NCBI GenBank assembly: GCA_012976225.1
Contig: JAAVVG010000015.1
Coordinates: 124,001 to 188,000 of the forward strand
Source: Golubevia sp. BC0850
Taxonomy: Eukaryota; Basidiomycota; Exobasidiomycetes; Golubeviales; Golubeviaceae
Length of the DNA: 64,000 nt
Direction of reading: 5' to 3'
A program made the translations under genes and the position numbers. Every line of letters starts with the position of its first letter. Position 1 is the stretch's first letter. The notes below the pieces were generated by a model. The model worked only from the letters and a program-made list of their open reading frames with translations. It did no database searches and had not been told where the DNA came from. Positions 36,201-48,364 of the stretch are shown one piece after another.

Positions 36201-39200
36201 TGGTAGAATTGATCGTACAGGCGACTGAGACGACCTAGAGAACGACTGAGGACAGCTCCATTGCTAACGTCGTGTTCGATTGCTGCCATGGCAGTGAGCA
36301 GAAGTGGAGCAGCGAGAGCGGAGGACCGAGATTCCAACTTCAGCCTGACGGGAAGATCCAGCTTCGAGTATTGAGAAGTCGCACTGGCTGAAGGGAAAGA
36401 GGTGAGAGCCTCTACCACCAGCTCGTGCTTGGCTGTGGTAACGTCCCTTGCACGAGCCAAGGCACCTTGGCGAACAGTACTGAGACCTAGACGAATCTGG
36501 TCGAGGGCCAGTAGGAAGGGAGCGACTAGATCCTGAAGAGACGAGTACACCGTCTTGAGACGATGAGCGAATCCTGAGAGGGATGCTTGTAAGCTCTGTT
36601 CCTGTTCGTAAGCGCGATCATTACCGTTTTCCAGGCTTGAAAGGAGCTTCTCGAGCTTGGAGAGCTGCACGACTTCGGTGACGAAAGACCTCAGTTCCCT
36701 GAAGAGCTGGGTCAAGCGAACCAGATCTGGCTCTCTTGAGACGGGAGCTTTGATTTCTACCGACCTCTGGGCGACGACCTCTTGCAGCTGATGCTGGAGA
36801 GACGCTAAGAGAGAGCTGGTGGCGTTGTTAGTGACTTGCTCGATGACCTGCTCCTCGACCTTGATCTGTGCTCCGAGACGATCCTCCTGGACTGCGGCGA
36901 AAGCTTGACCAGTTCTTTGTCTGACAATCGGATCGACTGGAACATTAGGCAGGTAGAGTTGGGCAGTAGCAGAAGCCAGGCGAACCCAAGCTTTTCCTAG
37001 CGCAACGAGATCAGGTTCCACACTTTGAAGAGCGACGCAGACCTGACGAAGACAGATCAGCCAGCAGTCGACGATTCCTCGCTGTTGGACAGAGAGGGGC
37101 AACTCTTGACGTTGCAGTACGTCATAGAAGGTGTCGAGCTCCTGTCTTAAAGCTTCCTGGTCGAGGATTTCCTGACCTAGACGTTGGACGAAGGCGTGCA
37201 CCGCTGGCGAGTCGATCTCTCCAAGGACTTGTCGAAGCGATTGAGTGAGCTGACGTCGTGAGAGGCGGAGAGAAGGATTGAAAAGAGAGTCAACGAGAAG
37301 TCAAGCAGCCAAAAATTTGTTGGGGGCTCAGAACTCACCAGGCCAACGAAGTCAGCAAGCATGAAGGCAACACTCTGAGCTCGCGAAGGAGAACTGGTAA
37401 GCATAGCAAGAGCTGAAGCTTTGGCCAAGCGAGTTGAAGACTTCTGATGATTAATCAGCTCCTTCAGGGAGACTCGAGTAGTCACACTGAGAGGGAAATT
37501 TAAAGGGAGGAAGAGAAGGCGATGGGAAGTCAGCGAACGCCTGCGAGAAGATTTGGCTTGCGACGACTCACCTTCTGGAGATTGCACTTTTGAGCATAAG
37601 GGGACGATACAGCTCGGAAGGACCATCTCCAGGCTGCGAAGATCAGAGAAAGAAGAGGGGATTTGAGATCAGCAGAGTTCGCCAACCTGCGTGGCAGTCC
37701 TCTCTTTCAAGAGGGTAACTCACTAATTGAAATAAGCGAGAAGACCATGACATTCCACTTCCTTGCTCTCCGAAGTGATTGGCACCAAGACCTGCCTGGG
37801 ACGCCCATACGAGCTTCCTAGGAGCGATTGCAGCATCCATGCTCAAAGAGGGACTGGCAGAGACTAGATCCACAAAAGCCTTGGCTCTCGTAGTCTGCAG
37901 ATCTTCGGCTAGAGGTGAAGTTCGGCCAGCCTGAGCTCTCATAGATAGGTCGAGGCTTGCTAGAACCAGACCTTCCCATTTCAAAGCGTCGGCTGTTTCG
38001 ATCTCTTCTTCTTCCTCGTCCTCTTCTTTCTCTGCCATTTGAAGCTCAGAAAGTGATTTGAGAGTTCTACGACCCAGCTCCATCAGATCGGAACGTTCCG
38101 AGGGTGACCATCTCTGCTGGGCCACGATGAGAGTTGCAGCGATGTCGATGGAGCTTCTAGCCAGGGCTGAGAGAGGGAGAGAAAGGGAGGGCAAGAGATT
38201 TCAGTCGACTGAAGCACTCTCGAAAGACTCGAAGAGAGGGGGAGCAGCAACACTCACCGATTGAATTGGTTCTTCTTGGAATGGAGGAAAGCTTTGCTTC
38301 GATGGCACGAGCCAAATCAGCAGCTTCTACATCTGGAGCTTTCGTCAAGCAAAGAGACCAGAGCTCATGCATTGCGAATCCAGAGGTCAAGGAGACCTGA
38401 CCTATCAGAGCTGAAGTCAATCGCTTGGGTTCTTGCAGATTGACTCCGAGAGCGTCGAGAAGATTGAGTGTTCGAGTCATAGATTGACCGATGACTTGAA
38501 CAGAAGAGTAGTCAAGATCCGTGGATTGAGAGGACTGGACTATCAGATGAGCTTGATCGAGCAACGTGCTGAACAGGGGCAAACCATCCGCTGGGAGCTC
38601 AGCATCACCGGCGTGTTTCTCGATTGAATCTGCTATAGAAAGCAGTAGAGGGAAGATGTGAGCAACCCCTCTGGAGAACACATCTTCGTCGTCAATTTGA
38701 ATAGAATTCTCCAGAGTGGCTGAACGTTCGAGAATGTTGAGAGACTTTGGAGCCTTGTAACTTGAAGACGACTTGATGTCTTGAAGTGAAAGGGATCGAT
38801 CCATCGAACGAACGTAGAGGTCGAAACGTTCACGAAGACCAGATCCTAAGAAAGATTCGAAAAGGGGATTGTGATCGAGAACGGAGGGCTGCAGGGAAAA
38901 GCAAGAAACAAAGAGACGATCACATGATCAGTTCGAGTATGTCAAGGAGGGTCTCGAGGCTTGGAAAACTTACGAGAGAAGAAGCGAGAGAGGCATCGAC
39001 GCTTCCAGATTCTGTCAAGGACTTCTTGACAAGCCTTGCCAGCTCCATGATCGGATGCGAGTTCAACGAACTCAAGATTTGGAGAGTGTTTGAATCCAAA
39101 GAGGTGGCAAGATGAGTCGACAGAGGGAGAAGATTAGACGGCAAAGCTTGGGCTGCGTGAATAGAACGAGCTTGAGCTTCGAAAGCTTGGTTCTCCCCAT

Positions 39201-42200
39201 TCGAAGCAGGAGGAGGAGGAAGGATGTGGACCAAAGAATTGTAGAGTGCCGAGTCATCCAGCAGGAACTGAGTGAGATGAGAGGCGACTTCGTTGGAAGA
39301 AGATGCCTCTGTCAAAGAACTGACAGAGACTTTGCTCTCTCCCCGACAAGCTAATTCCGATGCGAGACAGCTCTGATCTTGTTTCCAAGAATTGGAGCCA
39401 TCTCTCGATTCTTTACCTCTGGCCAAGCCTTCTAGCCTTTGAACATCATTCTTGGAGTTGGCATCTGAACTCAGAGAGTTCAAGCAGATCTCCATTCCTC
39501 TATTTCTCATCGCTCTACTCAACTCCCCATTCTTTGGATCCAAAGTCATGAAGACTTTGAAATTCTCCTTTGGTAGGATGACCGGAATCTCACCATCGAT
39601 GATTCCTCTCTCACTGAGAATGAGACTTCCGTTGGACTCGAACAAAGAGTTCAGACGATCCAGGACTGAAGCAGAGCACTGATTTGCATTCTCGATGAGC
39701 AACCAAGAGCCCTTTCTCATGGCTCTGAGTAGCGGACCATCGACCCAGACGAACTTTCCAGCTGAAGAAGAGAAGGCTTTTTGAATAGACTCTAAGTCAG
39801 AACGAAGAGAGGTGAGTGTTTCCTCGTGAGTTGCGATTAGACCTCTGTTTCCTTCCAGAAGCCCGAAAACCTTCTCCAGGATAGGGAGGTCTACTTGATG
39901 AGCCTTGTCGGTTTCGAGGGCTTGCAGATTCGATTGGACGTGAGCACGAGCTCTTTCGACCGATGGGAAGAGGGCTGTCTCGTTGTGCTTGATTGGGATA
40001 GAATCCTCCAGACTTGAATCCAGAACTTCAACTAGGTTACGGAGCAGTTCCCTAGTAGCAGCTTTTGGGTCCATCTGTTCGAAGGTTCCAAGCACATCCA
40101 TCGTATCGATTCCACTGTTCATCCTCAAGACCTCCAGCCTGACTCCCAAAGATTCAGCGAGGAAGTGCACGAGACTGCTCTTTCCAGAATTGCTAGGTCC
40201 TGTCAGAATGGCCAGCCACTTGAGTCTCACACAATCCGAGAGAGCTTCGAGAGGTCTCAAATGATGTTGAAGTAGAGTGAGATCTCTGTTCCTAGGCTGT
40301 CCTCTTGACTTGGGATTGCGTTCGAGAAGAGAATGTCCGACTTGAAGGTGGCTCGGAGAGATAGTTGGCCAAGGTCTCTCGTCGATCGAGGGTGAAGAGC
40401 CGAAGACCTGAGCGAAGAGAACTGAGGCTGCTTGACGATCTCCCTTGGTTCTGAATCTCTCGATGTAGAGGGCTGCTAGATGATCGATCGGCTCGCGAGA
40501 GAAGTTGAGACCTAGGTTGGTGTGAAGGAGAGAAAGCCATCTGAGAAGATCTCTCAGGTTGAACTCCCAAGGCGCTCCAACTCTACCGAACGAGTGACGG
40601 ACCATAGTCTCCTGGTGAAGACGGGAGTTGAACTCGATCATCTTGCTGAGATCCTCTTGAGGGAATTGGGGGTAGAGATGAGAGCAAATGGCCAGAAGAT
40701 CCTGGGGAGTAAGCTCTTTGATGTGAGCTTTAGTGAAACGATTGAGGAAAGACTTGGGCAAACCTTTACGCCCTCCTCCTTGATGATGAGGATTCTGAGC
40801 AGCAAAGAGCCTGAAGCTGGCATGCTTTTCGAAAGATCTTCCAAGCTCTGGGAGGAAGACAGATCCTCTATGATCCAGACAGGAGTTCAGTCCTTCTAGA
40901 ACGGATTGAGAAGCCAAGTTCATCTCATCGAGTAGTACCCTGAGAGTTCGCGAAAGGCGAAGACGGAAGAAAGCAAAGAAGGTCAGTAAGGTTGGCATCG
41001 AGCTGGAAAATGCTGATTCACTCTTTCTTTCCCATCAAAACTCACCATTCTCCTCTCTGCATTGCTCTCAAGAAAGCTGCGTCCTTCCAAGCAAATTCTC
41101 CAGGACCTCCTCCTTCGACTGGAAGATCTGAACCAAACAAATCTGTCAATTCGGTCTGATCCGAAAGATTGATTCTTGTCAGAGGGTTTCCAGTGGCGGT
41201 GGCGAGAGCTGTAACCAAACTAGTCTTTCCAGCTCCTGGAGACCCTTCTAGCAAGATCGCTTTCGAGGGAACCATCAGAGCTCTCAAGACCCTTTGAGCG
41301 TTAGAGGCAGTCGTCATTGCGTCAAAGCTGAAAGAATTTGGAGCTTCGTCATTTGAAAACAATCCACCTTTGGCTATTCTGAAAGGACCGATTGAGAATG
41401 AATCACTTGAATCTTGCACTGAAAGGAGAGAAATTTCATCTGGTGAGAACTCATCCGTAGAGATGAAAGAATGAAGTTTGGAAATGCATCTCACTCTGAG
41501 AGAAGAGAGACCTGTAGAAGACATTGCAGAAGTTGCAGGTAGAGCACCGATTCCATCAACAATAGCAAGCATAGCTCCATGACAGAAAGCTTGAGAGTCT
41601 TTCAAACCTAGATTTGAGATGGTTTCATTCATGAAAGTGACCCAAGCTAAAAGATCTCTCAATCCAATTCCAGATTGATCTCTTCCTCCAACCTCACTGG
41701 CAAACCACTCTACGAAGTCCAAGATGCTATTAGACCAGCTCTTAAGATTTTGATCTTTCCACTTTGAATTAAGAATGCTCAGTAAGTCTGATCGCTCATC
41801 TAATTGAGGGACCCAGATTTCGGTGAAACGATTCCTCAAAGCTGGAGATAGTTCCTTCTTTCCGTAATCTCCTCCAGGATTCATCGTAGCTACAACTTGA
41901 AACCCTTCTCTAGCTTGAAGTTGAGATGAGTCAAAGGCAAAACTTGAGGAAGAGGAATCTCCACTGCCGCTCCTCTCCGCCAAGACCAAGGTTCTACCTG
42001 GTTCGAGAACACTGTTGAGTCTCTCTAAAACACTGTCATCTGCCAAAGAGATTTCATCCAAGAGGAGATGATCTCCTGATCTCATGGCTTCGACGAGAGG
42101 ACCGTTTCTCCATTCGAATAGAGAAGTTGAGTGATTGATCTTCTGAATAGAATCTTTGATCTTCTCGATTGTATCCTTTAAGCCCTGGACATCTTTTTCT

Positions 42201-45200
42201 TCTTTAGTAGCTGTCGACGACTCCTTTTCGAAATTGACCACAGACTTGGATAGCTTGGCAGCGAGAGTTTCCAGTGAGATCTCTTCATCGATTGGATGCG
42301 TGACTTGAATTTCCAAAGATTCCAGTACCTTGAGAGCATTGGATCTAGCAGAGTTTTGAAGAGCTGAACGATTTCTCAGAGGTCTCTGACCACCGAGAAG
42401 ATCTGCAGTGTCGGTATTTTGATGACAGTTAACAGTGAAGAGATCCTTTCCTAAAACTTTCGCTAACAGCTCGCAGACTGACGTTTTTCCAGATCCAGTC
42501 TCTCCAACCAATAGCACCGGTTCGTTATATCTGATGGCATTTGAGACCAAGCAGACTAAGCGTTGCATTGCAAGAGTCCAAACGATTCCATCAGAAGAAG
42601 GACCTTCATTGATGTTGTTCAGCAATTCTGTCGAAGCTTCACCTTCTCCCAAGATCCTCTCAGAAGTAGTCTTGCGATTTGAGGAGGAAGTCAAATCATA
42701 AATTTTGGATAAATCGATTTCAACTTTCATGATCTCCTCGATAACCTCTTTGACGACCAGCTTATCTTCTCTTCTTCTAGTCCTTTCAGCTAAAAGAACG
42801 TAACCGTTGATAGCCAACTGCTCATAACCAATAGCATCTCTATTACCCCATCTAAACAAATCTCTCAAAGTTACAAAACTCTGTTTGTTATCAAAGACTC
42901 TACCAGTACCTCTTCTCTTCTGAAGTTCGTCAAAGACTTTAACAATCTTGTTAGAATAAGATCCTGGAATCTTACATCTGTTTGTGAGAATCGTTTCCAA
43001 CTCTTTCTGTGGAACGTCATCGAAATGAACTTCTAAGAATCGATTCCTGAAAGCTCGAGAGAGAACTTTCCTACCAGCATAGAGTCCTGGAGGATTTTGA
43101 GTCGCGAAAAGCATGAAGTTCGGATGAGGTTTGATGACTTCTCCAGTTTCTGGAAGGATCAACTCTCGGTTATCATCTAACAATCTGTTGAGAGCTTCGA
43201 GAACATCTGTAGGAGCTAAATTCAATTCATCTAAAACAATCCAATCTCCTCTTCTTAAAGCTTTGACCAATAAACCTTCATGAAAAACCAACTTTCCAGA
43301 ATCTGAATCAGTAGCATAAGATCCAAGGTACTCTTGAATGTCAGTATGTTCATGATTGTTGATTCTCACGAATCGATGACCAGTTCTCTTGGCTAGATAT
43401 TCGATCGCAGAAGTTTTTCCAGCGGAAGTTGGACCTTGAATCAAGACCGGGAACTTCTTGGTGAGAATGGATCTTGCTAATCCGATTAACTTGGTTTGAA
43501 CTGAAGGAGTAAGAATGTAATCTTCTGCTAAATCAGTTGGTAAAGGCCCAACTTTTAACCAGAAAGATCCTAATTGAACATAACTTCCAACACCTGAAGG
43601 AGGTGACTTTGGTACGAAGTTAATGATTTGTCTTGGATTCTTGGCTCTTGAGATGATGAACTTTTCAATGATCCCTTTCACCTTGGTAGAGCTACCCGCA
43701 TCCAGAAGCATAGTAAAAGCCATCAGGAATCCTTCATACAAAGCTCTTCTCAAACCGAAGATGTTTGAGACTTCGATTGAGAAGTTCAAAGCTCTTGTGA
43801 GAGTTCTAACCGAATAATGAGGTCTTTGATTAGCACCATCTGAGAGCTCATGATCTAAAGCCAAGTTCTTAATCGTTGAATAGCATTCTGCAACATCCAT
43901 CACTGTTGATTTGTCTCCGATAGATAATTGACCAATGTAAGTCTCAATGATGGAAATCAAAGAATCCTTATCCGCATCTGGAGACTGGACGTAAAACTCA
44001 GTAAACCTCTGTCTTAAATTCAATGGAAGATCCTTCTTTCCGACATCAGTTGCAGGATTCATACAACCGAAGATTCTGAAATCAGAATGCCTCTGGATAG
44101 GTGAGACATCTCCTCGTTCAGTTAAAGTTAAAGAGCTCGTTGAAGATTCCAGTAAAGAGGATAGACAATCCAAAGTCTCTGAAGAAGCCAGATTGATTTC
44201 ATCCAATAAGACCCATGAACCGTTCTGGATAGCTGAAATCAAAGGACCCTCAATGAAGGAAAAGACCAAAGATTTCTTTCCAACATTTGAGCAATGTTGA
44301 ACCGAGAATTCCATTATCTTATCGTCTAAAGCAATCCATTCGGAATCCAAACGAGATTCAGCTTCATAATCAGGTAGAACTGGTGAAGCTTGAGCTTGAC
44401 TCTGGTTAGTTCTTTTCTTTTTTGAAGATCCTTCCTTTGATCCAACTTTCGAAATTTCACCATTATTCTCAACCTTAGAGGTAGAAGTAGGATCGTTTTC
44501 CTTCTTCCTCTCTTTAGCCATCTTGGAACTTTCTCTCCAAAGCTCTACCAATCTCTTCCATTTGCCATTCTCCAAAGCTTTCCTTTCAGCTTCCACGAAC
44601 CTAGCATTCCTTCTATTACTAAATGTCCTTCCAAATAGATCTTTCCAGCTGTTGTGTAAACCAATAGCATCGAATTTAGTTTCTCGAGGCTTAAGTCCTC
44701 CCAGTAAATCTCCAACTTCAGTCTGTTGAGACAAATTCAAAACGATCAGAGGTTTTTTGAGAATAGATGCTAAGTGTTGAATGATAGTCGTCTTTCCTGT
44801 ACCTGTTTCACCAACCAACAAGAGAGGTTCGGATAAAGAAATCGAAACTGAAAGTTTTTCTAGTAGTAATAAGATTGGTCTCGTTAAAGCGAAATTTCGA
44901 GATATCGGTACTAGAGAAGATGAAGACGAAGAAGAGGAAGAAGAAAATGCTTTTCGACTTAATTCAACTCGACCTATTCGGATTTTCGATGCCAAAGAAT
45001 TGGCATCTGAGTCGTCTAACTTCGATGAAGAGGTTGAATTACCGAGAAATTTCAATGAAGGAGTTCTAGAGGTGAGAACCCACCAAGCTTGCTCGTCACT
45101 TAACCCAAGAGAGGAAGCTAACACTTCGACTAGATAAATGTATCGATCACTTGCTAGAGATCTTCCTGGTGAAGAAGTTAAGGATTGAAGGTGAGAATTC

Positions 45201-48131
45201 GGAGTCATGGAAGGTGGTTTCATCCTGATTTGGTTTGAACAATGTTGCAAGAAGAGATCATAGGAAAAGTGAAAGTGAAAAAAGTGTCAGTTTGAAATTG
45301 ATCTCTTGAACTCCTGTCGCATTCCTTTCAATCTTCGATTGGTCGCTCAGTGATCTTGGTGGTTATAAAAATGTTATCATCGAGCTAGATTGGCTCTCCT
45401 GAGTAGCAAATATCAACTTTAATTCGTCATCGCGGATCAATTCCCAACTTTGTTCCTGTAGCCTCAATCTCACCTCCCAAATCCCAATTAGAACTCACGT
45501 ATCAGACATGTTCCCCAAGAAAACATCACAAGCTTCCAAGAAAACCTCTTCTTGGATGACTTGATTTCCGAAAGGGTCCTTTCTAAAGCCTTTCCCACTT
45601 CCACTTCCTATTCCACTTGCATCGGTCTTAGATTTCAAACCTCCTTTGACCTCCTTCCCTTTACCTTTGTTCTTACTCCCACCTAAAGTTAACCCATTTC
45701 CAACTCCGTTCTCAACAAATCCACCATTCCCGAGTAGATTTTCAACTCTTTCACCCCATTTGAGTAAATCTCTTAAACCTATGAATCTTTTAGTTCCACC
45801 ATTAACATTGACCTTTCCTTTCCCTTTCTCACTTGAAGTTGTGGTAGTAGGTTGAGAAGTAACTCGTTTCATATTTTCCCAGGTAGAAACAATAATTTCT
45901 AGAGGAGTCTCATCTTCCTCAGAAACAGAAGTTGATGTTCCTTGATTTTCAATTTCCATTTGATCTCCATCCTTTTTCTGCTGAGATCCATTTCCAAGAC
46001 TTGAAAGAATTGGAAAACTTCCTTTCAAAATCTCCAAAACATCCTCCTGACTTTGCTGTCCTATGATGACTTGACTCCAACAATCATGATTTAAGAAACT
46101 TGGATTTTCAAACTCCAATTTCCCTTTTTCCCTTTTAATCAAATTTGAACTTCTAGTAGCCCAAATTCTACCACCTCTTCCCGTCCTAATCTTCCCTCTA
46201 CCTCCACCCAATTCCAACCAAATCTCCTTTTCACCTCCTTTTCTCTGTTTGAATTGTTCCACAATCCCATTCAAAAGGTTCAAAGTTTCATTTCCAGCTT
46301 TATCAATGTCTTCCAAAACGATCCACATTCCAGTTCTAACAGCTCTAGTTAGTGAACCTTCTTTCCAAACGAATTGACCTGGATGAGTTGGTGAAGAAGT
46401 GAAAGAACCTAACAAAGAAGTTGCATCTAATGAAGAAGATGAAAGTGGTAGGAAGAGGATTCCAGGAGATGTTGTTGGAGTGGGATGAAGTAAAGAATGG
46501 AAATGAGTTAGAAGAGAGGTTTTACCAGAGGATGGTAAACCGGTTAGAAGGATTGGTAGGTTTAAAGAATAGAATAGGGAGAGAGATGACAATGTTGGGG
46601 AGAGAGTTGAAATTTGGGTGAAAGGTTTAGAAGTTGTAGAAATTTGACTTCTTGCATAGAGGGAAGATTCCTCGGTAGAGTTGAGAATTGTTTTTGTTAA
46701 AAGATAACCTCCAACACAAACTATCAAAGGATTCAGATCTTCCTCTAACAACCTTGATTCCACTTCATCAGAGGTCTCTTCAGAATCAACTTGCATCATT
46801 TCTGAATCCTCAAGTTTCCTTTCTTTTCCTTTTCCTTTGCCTTTGGAAGATTTGACTTCTAGAAATTTGCATTCCATTCCATCCATGAATCTCTTGATTT
46901 GATTTCTTCTTCTAATTTCTTCTAGATTCAAAATCCAAACATCTATTCTCGTAGGATCCAATTCTTCCAAGACTTCTTTCCCTAAAGATTGAAATCTCTC
47001 TTCCTTCTCTAAATCCAATTCCATAGCATCATTCTCCTCTCCCTTGATTTCTATAAAGTTAGATTCAGGATGAATTTCGACGACTGCCGAAACGCCTTCA
47101 GAAACTGGAGTTGAAGTTGAAGGCTTCATCTCAACAAATCCACATTTCCCAATCCATTTCTCTTCCAATTCTAATCGTAGTTTCTCGTCAGTTCCTTGAA
47201 AGAGTGAGAAGATCTTCAAGGCTAAAAGTTTAAGACCTGTTTCAGCCTCTGATCTTGAAGCTTGTTGGGAAGGTGAGGTTGAGGTGAAGATTGTTAGAAG
47301 AGGAGAAGAAGACCATCGACTGTCTACTAGTAGGGAAGGTGAGATTAAGAGGATTCTATGAGTTGAAATTAGAGCTTGAAGAAGTCTTTGGTGAGAAAAG
47401 TTGGGAGATTGGAGGAGGAATGGTAGAGGCCCGGATTGGAGAGAAGGTCTGGAGAGGAAGATTTGGAGTAACCTGAGGAGAGGAGAGGGAAGAATGCGTC
47501 AGGATTGGGAATACACTTTGGCACTGAAGGTGAAGGAGAAGGTTCAGGAAGAAGGGGAAAGAGGGAGAGTAGGGTAGAACAACCTGGAGGCAGAAATCTT
47601 CTCAACTGATCTCTCTGACTCTCTCTCCCTCTTCTCTCTACTCTGTCTATCTTCTCCACTCCATCAGTCCCTACAATGTACCTTCCAATGACTATACCTG
47701 CTATCCAACCTCCTCACTGCCCCCATCACTCACTCATTCAAACCAGTAAAAACAGGTAACAGTTCACCAAAAACTCTAAGAAGGTCTAAGCATTTCCCCT
47801 GATCATCATCCCAACCCAATCCATGAGTTAATTCCACTAGTCTCGCTATCAACTCGAAAAGGATGGGTCTAAAAGCGACTGCGATTGGAATGCTAGCTCT
47901 CGGAAGGATGAGAATGGCTTGAGTTAATGAATCTAAAAGGGTCGACGTCGATATCGTAACATTAGTAGCGTTTTGAGAATAGATTGAGATGATTCTTAAA
48001 CAATTTGGAGTTGAAGTTGATGAGATTAAGGTTGAAATTGAGATATTGGAATAAGAAGAAATGAAATTTCTACAAGAAGAACAGAGTGAAAGTGAAAGTG
48101 AAGAGGAATTTGAATCAGAATGAGTTTCCAT
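30216..48131 (-). CDS. MDN1: Midasin, dynein-related AAA ATPase of 60S ribosome assembly
   Basis: Midasin (Rea1) pulls assembly factors off pre-60S particles in the nucleolus and nucleoplasm. About ten exons give a protein of about 5,500 residues, normal for the family. Six P-loops are visible: GLPSSGKTS (about 46525), GETGTGKT (about 44795), GPTSAGKT (about 43425), GETGSGKT (about 42495), GSPGAGKT (about 41240) and GPSNSGKS (about 40190). Walker B motifs are VLEDIDKA, LLDEINLA, VLDELNLA, LLDEISLA and LLDEMNLA, and the last, IENANQC, is degenerate as expected for AAA6. A linker of about 1,000 residues is followed by a long Asp/Glu-rich tract (about 33260-31360). The C-terminal MIDAS domain carries the metal-binding D-x-S-x-S loop (VDDSRSMAES, about 31010) and ends EKIREAE. 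Most of the C-terminal 2,190 residues are one 6.6-kb exon. The first intron (between about 47734 and about 47610) has competing splice sites that I could not settle. It is head-to-head with its known partner gene YTM1. Confidence 0.96.
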
Positions 48132-48364
48132 CTTTGTTGATATTTGTTCGACTAATCCCCCAAGATTGAATCAATTGAATAAATCCGTGTGTAATTGTTT
48201 GTTGGAAATGACTTCCTTGGCTGGAAGGAAATTATTGTCTGAATGTACCAGTGAAAAATTGAAATTTTGGCTCGGCATTTTTGGCCTTTTCTCTGCTTGG
48301 ATCGACAGCTTTTCCTTCTTCCTCCTTTCTTCCCTCTTGAAACCAGCTTTAATTTTGCGTTAAA
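48132..48364. promoter_or_regulatory. Shared bidirectional promoter of MDN1 and YTM1
   Basis: Only 233 bases separate the MDN1 ATG (48131, minus) from the YTM1 ATG (48365, plus), so promoter elements must be shared or interleaved. TGAAAAATT at 48252-48260 resembles the ribosomal-RNA-processing element known upstream of yeast ribosome-biogenesis genes. It lies in a small inverted repeat (AAAATTGAAATTTT). No TATA box is seen, as expected for housekeeping genes. Confidence 0.6.
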
